Shown: positions 17,867-27,382 of the stretch, piece by piece
Position numbering within the stretch: the stretch's first letter is position 1
How the letters are laid out: each line of letters starts with the position of its first letter
Assembly (NCBI RefSeq): GCF_022662015.1
Contig: NZ_JAKMCM010000001.1
Location: 434,001-498,000 of the forward strand
Reading direction: 5' to 3'
From: Aestuariivivens sediminicola
Lineage (GTDB): Bacteria; Bacteroidota; Bacteroidia; Flavobacteriales; Flavobacteriaceae
Length of the DNA stretch: 64,000 bases
Translations under genes and position numbers: made by a program
The notes under the pieces: generated by a model
Database searches by the model: none
What the model saw: only the letters and a program-made list of their open reading frames with translations
What the model was told of the DNA's origin: nothing

Positions 17867-18403
17867 TTATTTATCTAAAGTCAAAGATACTAACTTTAAC
17901 ATTGTTTTATAGTTTCTCGTAGTGGCGGTGACATTTAATTGTCGTTCAAAAAAATTGTTGTTGAATTTTGATTTACCATAGCCCATCTCACTGTAGAAAT
18001 ATATGCATTCCCTGGTTATAACAAACCGTTCCTTTTCATTGGTTAAACGCATTAAATTATGAGCCAAAACTTTATCCGGCGCCTCAAAAAGGAGCATGAA
18101 ATAACTTAGCGTTTTCTCTAACTGGCCAAACGGACAGGCATGAACAATCTGATGCAGTTCACCAGGCCTTAAAATAAGAACAGGAACATGGAAGCCAAAT
18201 TCGGTTGTAATGGATTTATAGATCGCTAATTTTAATGCATTTATATCCTCTTCGAAACTTTCGAATACCACATTACCGCTTTGGATATAGGTCTGAACCT
18301 TTTGAAAACCAAGTGAAGTGAACATATCTCGGAGCTCGGACATTGGCATTTTTTTCTGTCCACTTACGTTTATGCCACGTAACAAAACAATATAGGTGTT
18401 CAT
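17867..18403 (-). CDS. DUF1697 domain protein
   Basis: This 178-residue protein opens with Y-I-V-L-L-R-G-I-N-V-S-G-Q-K-K-M, the hallmark of DUF1697, followed by L-R-D-M-F-T-S-L-G-F and Y-I-Q-S-G-N-V-V-F. These are cytosolic and of unknown function. The start ATG is nested in the end of the GDPD gene (4-nt overlap), so it belongs to that operon. Its final codons overlap the probable mvaD promoter box. Confidence 0.9.
   Translation of the reverse strand: MNTYIVLLRGINVSGQKKMPMSELRDMFTSLGFQKVQTYIQSGNVVFESFEEDINALKLAIYKSITTEFGFHVPVLILRPGELHQIVHACPFGQLEKTLSYFMLLFEAPDKVLAHNLMRLTNEKERFVITRECIYFYSEMGYGKSKFNNNFFERQLNVTATTRNYKTMLKLVSLTLDK
17882..17889 (-). promoter_or_regulatory. -7 box for mvaD inside the end of the DUF1697 gene
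   Basis: TATCTTTG on the minus strand ends 18 nt before the mvaD ATG (17861-17863). It is inside the last coding codons of the DUF1697 gene. The 12-mer CAAAGATACTAA here recurs exactly at 29754-29765 before the GAF gene. No -33 motif is obvious. Confidence 0.5.
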
Positions 18404-19089
18404 AAGATGTCCGGTTTGTCTGAAATTATACCATCAACACCATATTGCTTCATGCGTTTTATAGTAGCCATCTCATTTACAGTCCAAGTAATTACTTTAT
18501 AGCCCTTCGCCTGGGCATATTTTACATCTTCAGAAGTTAAAAGTGTATAATTAGGATGTATGGACCAGGCATTTATGGTTTCTGCAAAATCAATTGCCTC
18601 TATCAAATTTGCTTCAGTTAACACGCCCAAAGGAATCGCTTTGTCAATCCTGAACACCTGTTCCAACTCGCCATGCTGAAAACTGGACACTAAAAAATTA
18701 CTGTAATTCCAGTATTTAGTTTTGACAAAATCCTGAATAATTTCACAGGTTTTAAGAGCCGTCGATTTACCCTTTAACTCTATATTTACAAGGTACTTAT
18801 CACCAACCAAATTTAAGATTTCCTCCAGAGTTGGGATGTAAAACGCACTATCAACTTTCAACTGTTTTAAATCTGACAGCGTCCATTTAGATATTTCTCC
18901 TGAACCATTGGTCATCCGATCCAAAGTAAAATCATGAAACACGACCAACTCACCTGAACCACATACATGGACATCCACCTCGACACCATCGACACCTAAT
19001 TCCAATGCCAGATGAACGGCCTCCATGGTATTTTCGGTGACATAGCCCATGGCACCTCTATGCCCCATTTTTAAAAACATGTCACTCAT
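18400..19089 (-). CDS. Glycerophosphodiester phosphodiesterase (GDPD)
   Basis: This 229-residue TIM-barrel enzyme hydrolyses deacylated phospholipids to glycerol-3-phosphate and an alcohol. Catalytic motifs: G-H-R-G near residue 8-11, E-N-T, E-V-D-V-H (metal ligands), and H-D (about 54-55) in the V-V-F-H-D-F-T-L-D-R block. There is no signal peptide, so it acts in the cytosol. It overlaps both neighbours by 4 nt (TesB upstream, DUF1697 downstream), forming a three-gene translationally coupled unit. Confidence 0.92.
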   Translation of the reverse strand: MSDMFLKMGHRGAMGYVTENTMEAVHLALELGVDGVEVDVHVCGSGELVVFHDFTLDRMTNGSGEISKWTLSDLKQLKVDSAFYIPTLEEILNLVGDKYLVNIELKGKSTALKTCEIIQDFVKTKYWNYSNFLVSSFQHGELEQVFRIDKAIPLGVLTEANLIEAIDFAETINAWSIHPNYTLLTSEDVKYAQAKGYKVITWTVNEMATIKRMKQYGVDGIISDKPDIL

Positions 19090-19955
19090 CTTTGGCCCTT
19101 TGGTCTCATTAACCCCTCTTGTGCCACCGAAGCCACGAGCTTACCATCCCTCGTAAATATATCTCCTCGAGCAAATCCTCGTGCACCATAGGTATTTGGC
19201 GATTCCATTGAAAACAACAACCAATCGTTGTAATTAAAATCCCGAAAAAACCACATCGAATGATCTAAACTTGCCGTCTGAGTATTTCCCCAATGCGCTT
19301 TACTGGCATGCGGATTAAAGGCCGAAACCAATAGATTATAGTCCGAAATATAGGTCAAAATTTGCTGTTTTGTTGGTAAATCCAATTCTTTTACGTTTCC
19401 CTTTAACCTGAACCAAACATCATTAAAAGGTGGTAAATCTCTTCTGTCAAGTGGATTGGCTATTACTGTAGGCTTAAAATCAATAGGGCGTTCAATTTCA
19501 AAAAAGGACTTAATATTATTGGGTAAAAAGTTGTTGTACTTTCGCAAAATATCCGTCCAGCTTAGCAACTCTTCAGGCTGCCTTAAGTTGGATTTCATTT
19601 CAATGTGATGATTGTATCCCGTCTCTGTTTTATGAAAAGAGGCGGCCAAAATAAAAATAACTTTCTTCTTTTGACTCGCCGTTACTCTGCGCACGGAAAA
19701 ACTGCCCCCGTCCCTTAAAACGGTAACCTCGTAATGAATTGGAATTTCTAAATGTCCGGACTCCAAAAAATAGGCGTGTAAAGAATGTAAAGTTCTATTA
19801 TTTGTAATGGTTCTATATGCTGCATTAATGGCCTGTGCCAATACCTGACCTCCAAAAACATTGGGGCTTCCCGCACTTTTACTTAATCCAATGAATTCAT
19901 TATTGGATAGTTTATCTAAAACCAAAAGACCAAGCAAATCATCAACTGACGTCAT
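19086..19955 (-). CDS. tesB: Acyl-CoA thioesterase II
   Basis: This double hot-dog thioesterase of about 289 residues hydrolyses acyl-CoA. The C-terminal domain holds the S-L-D-H-S-M-W-F-F block with the catalytic Asp, the S-P-N-T-Y-G-A-R-G-F-A-R-G-D-I-F-T stretch, and the S-V-A-Q-E-G-L-M-R Gln. ATG at 19955 (M-T-S-V-D-D-L-L) was chosen over the frame's first ATG at 19994, because the extra 13 residues are hydrophobic and atypical of TesB. It is the first gene of the TesB-GDPD-DUF1697 unit. Confidence 0.88.
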   Translation of the reverse strand: MTSVDDLLGLLVLDKLSNNEFIGLSKSAGSPNVFGGQVLAQAINAAYRTITNNRTLHSLHAYFLESGHLEIPIHYEVTVLRDGGSFSVRRVTASQKKKVIFILAASFHKTETGYNHHIEMKSNLRQPEELLSWTDILRKYNNFLPNNIKSFFEIERPIDFKPTVIANPLDRRDLPPFNDVWFRLKGNVKELDLPTKQQILTYISDYNLLVSAFNPHASKAHWGNTQTASLDHSMWFFRDFNYNDWLLFSMESPNTYGARGFARGDIFTRDGKLVASVAQEGLMRPKGQR

Positions 19956-20086
19956 ATTATCGGAAGTTTTAAAATATAAAACTAAAAAAATCAAATATGC
20001 TTCTACTAATTTTTGATAAATAGTTTTAAATTTTATCTTTCAACTTTTTAATCACCTTAAATCTTAAGGGCCACGTGCCATAACAA

Positions 20087-20884
20087 ATGAAGTATCTGCT
20101 CTTTTTAAGTGTCGTGTTCTTATCTTGCGACACTGGCAAGCTGAATTTAGTTGCCAGTTTAAACAATCAATTGGATGAGTCTTCTGCCATAGAAATTGTT
20201 GAGGGATCGTCGTTGCTTTGGACCATTGAGGATTCAGGAAATAAAAATAACATTTACGGAATCGATTTAAAAGGCAGGATTGTAAAAGATATTGATGTCA
20301 GTAATTCAAAGAATATTGACTGGGAAGACCTGACTTCGGACCAGTTCGGGAACTTATATATTGGTGATTTTGGTGACAACAATAAAAAACGAAAAAATTA
20401 CACAATTTATAAGGTAAACAATATTAAAGATGTAAAAAATAAGGCCAAAGCACAGGTTATCAATTTTAAGTTGCCAAAAGGATTTAAGTCCAAAGATTTT
20501 GAAGCCTTTTTTCTAATGGATAAGAAATTCTTCATTTTTAGTAAAGCCGACAACAAGAATATTTTAATAACCGTCCCAAACGTTATTGGTAATCACACAG
20601 CTGAATTTTTGACCGATTTCAATTTAAAAGGCAAGAACAACAAAATAACTTCAGCTGCTATCAGTGCGAATGGTAGGACTATTGTTTTACTGAATCATGA
20701 TAAGCTTTGGAAACTGACAAATTTTAAAGGAAGCGCTATTTTTGACGGCACAATTGAGGCCCAGGTGTTTAAACATCGATCTCAAAAAGAAGGAATTTGT
20801 TTTAAGAATGACGTCACGGTTTTTATTACCGATGAACGCAACGGCCCTGAAGGCGCGAATCTCTACACCTTTCATCTGGACTAA
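20087..20884 (+). CDS. Lipoprotein with beta-propeller character, function unknown
   Basis: This 265-residue protein has a lipoprotein signal ending F-L-S-C (Cys14). The body is a run of short beta repeats: L-W-T-I-E-D-S-G, then D-W-E-D-L-T-S-D-Q-F-G-N-L-Y-I-G-D-F-G-D-N-N, which resembles SdiA-regulated or phytase-like beta-propellers. No catalytic residues are evident. The gene runs towards the very large metallophosphoesterase gene on the other strand; the stop codons overlap by 4 nt. A weak box TATCTTTC lies at 20034-20041, 45 nt upstream of the start. Confidence 0.7.
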   Translation: MKYLLFLSVVFLSCDTGKLNLVASLNNQLDESSAIEIVEGSSLLWTIEDSGNKNNIYGIDLKGRIVKDIDVSNSKNIDWEDLTSDQFGNLYIGDFGDNNKKRKNYTIYKVNNIKDVKNKAKAQVINFKLPKGFKSKDFEAFFLMDKKFFIFSKADNKNILITVPNVIGNHTAEFLTDFNLKGKNNKITSAAISANGRTIVLLNHDKLWKLTNFKGSAIFDGTIEAQVFKHRSQKEGICFKNDVTVFITDERNGPEGANLYTFHLD

Positions 20885-23800
20885 AAACTCATCCCAAGCC
20901 CAAATGAAAATCGCAAGCCTTCCACACTATTAAAAAAGTTAAAGGTCCCGGAAAGGGTTTCTGCAGCTGTAACCCAAAAGCCACCGCCATAATCGTTATG
21001 CCATTTATCTGAAACATCATCTTTAAGCCACACTCTGCCAACATCAAATCCTCCAAAAATACCTATTTGCAGTGGCAATATATTTGTTTTAAATGAGGGG
21101 AAACCATATCTTAAATCCGCACTTCCAACAAACGAATTTCTCCCGGTAAAGCGTTCGGTTCTATAACCGCGCAAACCATTTCTTCCACCTATATTGGCAG
21201 CCTGGTAAAAAATAAAATCATCCCCAATTCTCATTTGTACTCGAGCATCCGTTTTCAAAACTAACTTTCTGTCTTTGCTCAAAGCATTGTAAAAACCTAA
21301 ATTCGAATTGATAAAACCAAAGGTGTTTTGTGTATCGTTGAACTCCGTTTTCCCTCCGAGGTTCAATAAGAATGTCATTCCTCTCGAAGGATTGGTCTTA
21401 TTATCAAAACTGCTATAATTAAATTCAGCCTCAAGTCCACCGAAATAGCGTCGTTTATAAAAATCAGTGCTGCTTGCCGGCATGAAATCAGTTATAAACC
21501 GATTGGCAGTACTTTCAATTTCAATGCCTTCAAAAATAGAATTGAAGCCAAAGTTACTTCCAAAATCTCCCTTTTTAATCAGGCCAATTTTCAATGCATA
21601 TATCCCTGTTTTCACCCGGTTATAATCCAGATCCAGGACCTCATCATTATTAACAGTTTCATTTCCATAGCCAAAGAAGTTATTGGTAAAATTCTCAGAG
21701 GTCAGGGTAGCACCAACTGCCAAATTCCAGTCGCCAATGACGTTGGCAAACTCGCCGTCGTAGTTTAAGGAAAACCCCTTGGTTGCAAAATAATAGCCTC
21801 CTCTTAATCGATGTTGTTGAGAAAATGGATTTCGCTGAAAGCCACTTATGGTTCTCACAAAGGACATCCCGAGTAAAAATCCATCATCCGGATTGAATCC
21901 CATAGAGGGTGTAATTATATTGGCTCGAACAATATGCTTGTTAAAATCGAATAAATTCAAATTATAACTATCGGTAAACTTAATATGCGCCCCTTTGTTT
22001 ACTTCAACTGTATTGGATTTGCTTTTGTGATCGTACACCTTAATTCGTCTACCATTGTGCAGTCTATAAGTGTCATTTTCCTGTCCCCCGATAAGACGAA
22101 TAAAAATTAAATTAGTCCCGTCTCCAGAGACCTCAAAAACATCCTTATCATCTAATCCATAAATCCAAATTTCTTTGGTTTCGTCTTGATGAAAAACCCG
22201 ATCTACCATAACTTCCCCTTTTTCACCTTTAATAATTCTGGATATAACAATCCGGGTGGTATGGTCACCCTGCCTGTTAATTTCGATAAAGTCATCCTTG
22301 TCCGTCCCGGACAAAATCACCAGTTCACTCATGTAATCGTAGTAACGTGTTGCAATGTCAACAAGATTTTTCTTTCTTCCCTTTAATTTTTCCTTTATAT
22401 CGGCTAAGCTTTGATCCTGTACTTCCTCAGGCACCTTTTTAAAGGCCATGTCAATAACAGCATCGGTGATATTTTCCTGAAGAAATTTTGCGTTCTCAAG
22501 CCAGGTTTCCTTTCCGGCCTGTTGAATTAAAACGCGATCTAACCTAATGCCCGCGGCATTCATCCATTCAATATGCTTTAATTCTTCATCATAAACCTGC
22601 AACTGTTGCGTAGCTCCAGAAATTTGTCGCAGTACATCGAGAAGAGCACCATCAAAGTTTGAAAAAACCTGATCGCGATCCCGAGGTATCGGTCGGTAAA
22701 TTTTATCGCCATTTTCCTGATCGAATTGTGCCCATCTCCATTGATCCTGATGGCGGTCCCAATCGCCTAGTAGCATATCAAACAGTCGAGCCCTGACAAA
22801 GTTATTTTCATCGATTTTATATTTTTCATCTTTGCGTATTTTTTCGATAATATCGTGGGTGCTCTCAATATCGTCGGCAAAACCAAAACTACGTTCGTCC
22901 GAGTAATTGTCTTCCGGACGCTCTTCTATCAGGTATAATTCACCACCATATTCAGCATTATACTTTCCTAAATGTTTATGTTTGGGAATAAAATACAGTT
23001 CGGGATTCGTATGATAGACCTCAGCAACATCTGATAAATCAGGAACAACGGCAAAGGCATAAGGATGAGCCGCTGTATAAAAATCAAAAATAAGTTCCTC
23101 TATCTCCGTTTTTTCGAAATCATCCTGAATATAATTTTCCTTGAACAATACGGTTTGTAAATATTGGGTAGCACTTTTACGCAATGCCCGCATATTTAAC
23201 TCTTTGCCATCTTTTGTTTTCAGCCGGAGCGATCTGGTTTGGTGCCCTCCGCCTTTTCTCACCACTTCCAGCCCTCCATAGAGGGTGTCTAAAGTTGCCA
23301 CTTTTGCTTTTATTCTGGTGCTGTAAACATCGCGATAATGGTCCCCCCAAACCGACTCGAAGAAACCGGTTACATCTGTCTCCTCTTTAGAATAAATGGA
23401 AACCTCAACTTCTTGTGGAAAAGACTCCGGAAGATCTGACACGTCATAAGTTTTATCCGCTTGAAAAATTTCCTTGGTAAACACTAATTTGGGAATGCCA
23501 TTGTTCGCATCAAAAAACTTTACCCAGGTACTGCCATCTTTAAAAATGGTAAGCTCCGCAAACCCTTGTCTTCCTGAAGCAAAAAGTGCATTGTTACCTA
23601 AAGCCACCTCTGCTTCTTTTGCACCGGAACCTGAAACAATCTGTTTTATAGTTTCGTTTTCGATATACTGTAAGGTATGCTCATGACCGGAAACAAATAC
23701 CATATTTTTGGCTTCATGAGTCAAGGTTTCCAAACGACTCATGAGTTCATGATAGCGCTCATTATAGCGATCCTGAACTGAAACACCTCCCTGAGTCCTG

Positions 23801-24585
23801 ACTTGTGCAATTAATGAAGCCATACCGGGTAGAGGAATTTTCTTTTGAGTTGGAAACAGATGCTTCGACAATGGAATCTTTCCGCCATGTATCCCATTTG
23901 TATACATCGGATGGTGCATGGCAATGACCGTTGTTTTGTTTTGGGCTTTCTTAAGCTCCCCCTCGAGTTCTTCAAAAAACCGTTCCCTTGTCTTAATTTC
24001 ACAATGGTCATTAATCGTGGGGTTATGGTTCCAGTTTTCCAGATACCATTGTGTATCTATTAGAATCAGTTGAACCTTCTCTCCCACATCAATTCGTTCC
24101 AATGGACAGCCATTTTCAGGTAAAAATGTATTCTTACCCAAGGCCTCTTCGACATATTTTTCCTGCCGTTTTAATCCCTTTAATCCGTTCGCATACCAAT
24201 CATGGTTGCCCGGAATGAAAATGACCCTCCCCTTAAAATTTGAGACAGCAGAGATCTGCGCATTTAAACTGTTTTCGGCTTTAGTTCGATTATTGTCCTC
24301 CTTTTTTGGCATTCCAGCGGGATATATATTATCCCCGAGGAATAAAACGAAATCCCGGGTGGTTGTTTTACCCTGTAAATGCTGATTTAAGGCAGTTAGA
24401 GCCTCAGACATCCCGCCCATAGGCGAAATCCCGGCGTCTCCAATGAGATAAAAAGTAGTTTCTATGGCCTTATCTGGGATGTCATTTTCTTGGGTGTAAG
24501 GCTCGGCATACTTTGGCTTATAAGTGGCACAAGAACTTAAAAGCACCAATGCAAAAAATAATGTTTTAAAGTTAAAAGCCTTCAT
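20881..24585 (-). CDS. Metallophosphoesterase fused to BamA/TamA-like outer-membrane barrel, lipoprotein
   Basis: This is a very large protein (1234 residues). A lipobox L-S-S-C sits at about residues 16-19. A calcineurin-like phosphoesterase domain (about 40-380) carries all motifs: L-I-G-D-A-G, L-G-D-N-I-Y-P, P-G-N-H-D-W-Y, M-H-H-P-M-Y and S-G-H-E-H-T. The middle region is long and unassigned. The C-terminal part (about 870-1234) is a repeated beta-rich barrel with R-G-Y-R-T-E-R-F-T-G-type strands, and the last residue is Phe, usual for an outer-membrane beta barrel. I infer a barrel anchored in the outer membrane with a phosphoesterase on its periplasmic or surface side. Substrate unknown. 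Confidence 0.82.
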   Translation of the reverse strand: MKAFNFKTLFFALVLLSSCATYKPKYAEPYTQENDIPDKAIETTFYLIGDAGISPMGGMSEALTALNQHLQGKTTTRDFVLFLGDNIYPAGMPKKEDNNRTKAENSLNAQISAVSNFKGRVIFIPGNHDWYANGLKGLKRQEKYVEEALGKNTFLPENGCPLERIDVGEKVQLILIDTQWYLENWNHNPTINDHCEIKTRERFFEELEGELKKAQNKTTVIAMHHPMYTNGIHGGKIPLSKHLFPTQKKIPLPGMASLIAQVRTQGGVSVQDRYNERYHELMSRLETLTHEAKNMVFVSGHEHTLQYIENETIKQIVSGSGAKEAEVALGNNALFASGRQGFAELTIFKDGSTWVKFFDANNGIPKLVFTKEIFQADKTYDVSDLPESFPQEVEVSIYSKEETDVTGFFESVWGDHYRDVYSTRIKAKVATLDTLYGGLEVVRKGGGHQTRSLRLKTKDGKELNMRALRKSATQYLQTVLFKENYIQDDFEKTEIEELIFDFYTAAHPYAFAVVPDLSDVAEVYHTNPELYFIPKHKHLGKYNAEYGGELYLIEERPEDNYSDERSFGFADDIESTHDIIEKIRKDEKYKIDENNFVRARLFDMLLGDWDRHQDQWRWAQFDQENGDKIYRPIPRDRDQVFSNFDGALLDVLRQISGATQQLQVYDEELKHIEWMNAAGIRLDRVLIQQAGKETWLENAKFLQENITDAVIDMAFKKVPEEVQDQSLADIKEKLKGRKKNLVDIATRYYDYMSELVILSGTDKDDFIEINRQGDHTTRIVISRIIKGEKGEVMVDRVFHQDETKEIWIYGLDDKDVFEVSGDGTNLIFIRLIGGQENDTYRLHNGRRIKVYDHKSKSNTVEVNKGAHIKFTDSYNLNLFDFNKHIVRANIITPSMGFNPDDGFLLGMSFVRTISGFQRNPFSQQHRLRGGYYFATKGFSLNYDGEFANVIGDWNLAVGATLTSENFTNNFFGYGNETVNNDEVLDLDYNRVKTGIYALKIGLIKKGDFGSNFGFNSIFEGIEIESTANRFITDFMPASSTDFYKRRYFGGLEAEFNYSSFDNKTNPSRGMTFLLNLGGKTEFNDTQNTFGFINSNLGFYNALSKDRKLVLKTDARVQMRIGDDFIFYQAANIGGRNGLRGYRTERFTGRNSFVGSADLRYGFPSFKTNILPLQIGIFGGFDVGRVWLKDDVSDKWHNDYGGGFWVTAAETLSGTFNFFNSVEGLRFSFGLGMSF

Positions 24586-24967
24586 ATGCTTACTCAGTTT
24601 ACCTTAGAAATCACATAAATATAAAGCTAATATTTAAATAATGATTTCAAAAACTCAAGTTATCGTTTCATTTCATGAATTACCCCGCTTTGAACTTTTT
24701 TACTATTGTTTTTGCCAGTACACCTCCTGATTCACTACATATGTTCTGATACCAACATCAAAAAGAGCATCCGTAACCATATCTTTAAGCGTTAAAATCG
24801 AGAATAACATAGACCTCTTTACAATAGGTCATTTAATTGTATCATGAAGATTATGTGTCATACTCCTGACAATTATGCTGGAAGATTAAACAAAGTATAA
24901 ACTAAGGAAGAATGAAAAACAGCATAGGTCTATCGTCCCTTACTCTGGCAATAATCACCTTTAAAAA
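24586..24967. other. 382-nt intergenic region, no gene seen
   Basis: This region lies between the start of the phosphoesterase gene and the end of msrA, both minus strand. I find no coding frame beyond shadows of msrA. An inverted repeat GACCT (24812-24816) and AGGTC (24826-24830) is short. The promoter of the phosphoesterase should be here; the best candidate on the minus strand reads TATATTTA near 24615-24622, one mismatch from TAnnTTTG. Confidence 0.5.
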
Positions 24968-25510
24968 TTATGGTTTTAACTTACTATGGTGCATTTTTCT
25001 GAATTTGGTCAGTTTTGGTGTAATCACATAATTACAATAGCCTTGTGACGGATTATTATTATAATACTCCTGATGGTATCCTTCTGCTTCATAAAATCGC
25101 TCTAAGGGCTTTACTTCGGTTACAATCTTATTATCGTAAAGACCTGATAAATCGTCAATGACCTTATCAGCTATCTCCTTCTGGATCTCATCATGATAAA
25201 AAATTACAGAGCGGTATTGGGTTCCTTTGTCTGCACCCTGACGGTTTAATGTAGTCGGATCGTGAGTGGTCATAAAGATGATTAAAATGTCTTCAAATGA
25301 TATCACATTCGAATCGAATGCTATTTGCACTACCTCAGCATGACCAGTTAATCCTGAACAAACTTCCCTGTAAGTCGGGTGCCCCGGTGCAAGACCTCCT
25401 GAGTAACCTGAAACGACGTTCTCAACACCCCTGACTTCATGGAATATGGCCTCTGTGCACCAAAAACAGCCACCACCCACCGTTGCTAATTGTATATTAC
25501 CGCTCATCAA
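24968..25510 (-). CDS. msrA: Peptide methionine-S-sulfoxide reductase MsrA
   Basis: This 180-residue enzyme reduces the S epimer of methionine sulfoxide in proteins. The catalytic motif G-G-G-C-F-W-C-T-E-A lies at residues 12-21 with the nucleophile Cys15. Conserved G-Y-S-G-G and Q-Y-R-S-V-I-F-Y blocks are present. No signal peptide is present, so it acts in the cytosol. It overlaps msrB by 14 nt on the same strand, which ensures joint expression. Confidence 0.95.
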   Translation of the reverse strand: MMSGNIQLATVGGGCFWCTEAIFHEVRGVENVVSGYSGGLAPGHPTYREVCSGLTGHAEVVQIAFDSNVISFEDILIIFMTTHDPTTLNRQGADKGTQYRSVIFYHDEIQKEIADKVIDDLSGLYDNKIVTEVKPLERFYEAEGYHQEYYNNNPSQGYCNYVITPKLTKFRKMHHSKLKP

Positions 25511-25964
25511 CCCTTTCTTTTTCTAACCATATCGATTCCGAATTCACACAGTAGCGCAAACCGCTTGGTTCCGGTCCATCGGGAAACACATGTCCCAAAT
25601 GGGCATCACAGGTATTACACATCACCTCAACGCGCACCATGCCATACGAGGTGTCTCTTTCGTATTTAATCGAATTTCTCTTTATCGGCTGCGTAAAACT
25701 GGGCCAACCTGTTCCAGAACTATATTTTATGGTCGAATCAAACAAAGGGGTGTTACAGCATATACAATTGTATTTTCCAGCTTCATAGGAACTGCATAAG
25801 GCTCCTGTATGTGCTCGTTCTGTTCCTTTTTCCCTCGTTATACGAAACTGTTCCGGAGTCAAAAGTTCTCGCCATTGTATTTCTGTTTTTTCTATTCTTG
25901 AATCCGGTTCCGGATTACCATTAACGGCGTAATTCATAACGTCTTTCCATGTTAACATAGACAC
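25497..25964 (-). CDS. msrB: Peptide methionine-R-sulfoxide reductase MsrB
   Basis: This 155-residue partner of MsrA reduces the R epimer. The catalytic R-Y-C-V-N-S is near the C-terminus, and the structural zinc is bound by two CxxC pairs (C-I-C-C-N, C-N-T-C). S-G-T-G-W-P-S-F is the diagnostic strand. The reading frame overlaps the start of msrA by 14 nt. No export signal is seen. Confidence 0.95.
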   Translation of the reverse strand: MSMLTWKDVMNYAVNGNPEPDSRIEKTEIQWRELLTPEQFRITREKGTERAHTGALCSSYEAGKYNCICCNTPLFDSTIKYSSGTGWPSFTQPIKRNSIKYERDTSYGMVRVEVMCNTCDAHLGHVFPDGPEPSGLRYCVNSESIWLEKERVDER

Positions 25965-26083
25965 AGTAAATAATTAATTAAACAACAAATATGTACTTTA
26001 ACAGATATAAAAATTTCTTTTCAGATATCGCTCTTAATATATTCAAATTTTAGTAATTTGTGAACATAAATCTATAATACCTT

Positions 26084-27382
26084 ATGTCGGAATTAATCGA
26101 AAAAACTGAAAAGTTTGTTTTTGATTTGTTTAAAAATGAATTGGATCAAACGTTCATATACCATAACTACACCCATACCCAAAGGGTATTAAGAAGCCTT
26201 AGGGAGATTATTGAACATATTGATATTGACAAATCCGATGCGGAAATACTTGAGCTCGCGGCATTGTTACATGATACCGGTTATACGAAAGCAAGGGAAG
26301 ACCATGAGGAAGAGAGTGTAAAAATTGCAACTGCCTTTTTAGAGGATAACGGTGTTGACTCCAAAGTGATTGCATCTGTTAACCATTGCATCAGGGCCAC
26401 AAAATTTAATGATTCTCCAAAATCAGAACTCGGTAAAATTATTCGTGATGCAGATGCTTCCCATTTTGGTAAACCCTATTTCAGTGAGGCCAGTGATTTT
26501 TTAAGAAAAGAACTCGAAATACAAGGAATTGCAACCTATTCGCCAAATGAATGGCTGGACAAAAACATTGAAGTGCTCACTAAAAAGCACGAGTATTATA
26601 CGGATTACGCCATTAAGAATTGGCAGCCTACAAAAGAAAAGAACCTGGCCAAACTCATTAAGAGGAAAAAGAAAAGAAAAAAGAAGATAAAAACAGAGCA
26701 GTTAAAAGCAAAATACAAAGCCCAGTACAAGAATGAAAGCCCTGAAAGGGGGATTCAAACATTTTACCGCGTGGCATTAAGAAACCATATAAAGTTGAGT
26801 GATATTGCCGATACCAAAGCGAATATATTGCTTTCGGTTAATGCCATTATCATATCCCTGGTTTTGGCCAACTTAATATCTAAATTAGACAACAATGCGT
26901 ATCTGGTCTATCCTACTGCTATTTTTACACTTTCTTGTGTGATATCGATGGTACTTTCCATAATTGCCACTCGACCAAATATTACGAGTGGAGAGTTCAC
27001 TAAGGAAGACGTTGCGAATAAAAAGGTAAATCTTACCTTTTTTGGTAATTTTCACAAGATGAAGCTCAATGAATTTGAATGGGCAATAGAAGAACTGTTA
27101 AAAGATAAGGATTACGTCTATAAATCACTCACCAAAGATCTTTACTTTCTGGGTAAAGTCTTGGAACGCAAATACAGAATCTTAAGATTAACATACACCA
27201 TTTTCATGATTGGTATGATTGTTTCTGTATTGGCCTTTGGTTGGGCCCTTAAGACCAATGATGCTGCACTCAATGATGTGTTGCCTGCTGAAAATCCCTT
27301 GGGTAGTATAATTAATGATTACAAGGAAATTAAGTCTGATAAAAACGATTACACTTTTATCTCTTTCATTAAATCATCATAG
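26084..27382 (+). CDS. HD-domain phosphohydrolase fused to PycTM (DUF5706) membrane domain
   Basis: This 432-residue protein has two parts. The N-terminal half (about 1-190) is an HD phosphohydrolase with the metal motif H-N-Y-T-H-T (about 26-31), L-L-H-D-T-G-Y (about 66-72) and D-A-D-A-S-H. A highly basic linker (K/R-rich, about 195-220) follows. The C-terminal half (about 235-400) has the D-x-K-A-N-I-L-L-S-V-N signature and three hydrophobic helices of the Pycsar effector domain (DUF5706, PycTM). In Pycsar antiphage systems a cyclase makes cCMP or cUMP and the TM effector damages the membrane. Here no cyclase is adjacent. The HD domain might hydrolyse a cyclic nucleotide or (p)ppGpp. Role inferred only. 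Confidence 0.75.
   Translation: MSELIEKTEKFVFDLFKNELDQTFIYHNYTHTQRVLRSLREIIEHIDIDKSDAEILELAALLHDTGYTKAREDHEEESVKIATAFLEDNGVDSKVIASVNHCIRATKFNDSPKSELGKIIRDADASHFGKPYFSEASDFLRKELEIQGIATYSPNEWLDKNIEVLTKKHEYYTDYAIKNWQPTKEKNLAKLIKRKKKRKKKIKTEQLKAKYKAQYKNESPERGIQTFYRVALRNHIKLSDIADTKANILLSVNAIIISLVLANLISKLDNNAYLVYPTAIFTLSCVISMVLSIIATRPNITSGEFTKEDVANKKVNLTFFGNFHKMKLNEFEWAIEELLKDKDYVYKSLTKDLYFLGKVLERKYRILRLTYTIFMIGMIVSVLAFGWALKTNDAALNDVLPAENPLGSIINDYKEIKSDKNDYTFISFIKSS

Noticed and set aside
26084..27382. Complete Pycsar antiphage operon
   Set aside because: No nucleotide cyclase gene is adjacent and the PycTM half is fused to an HD domain, which suggests a different role.
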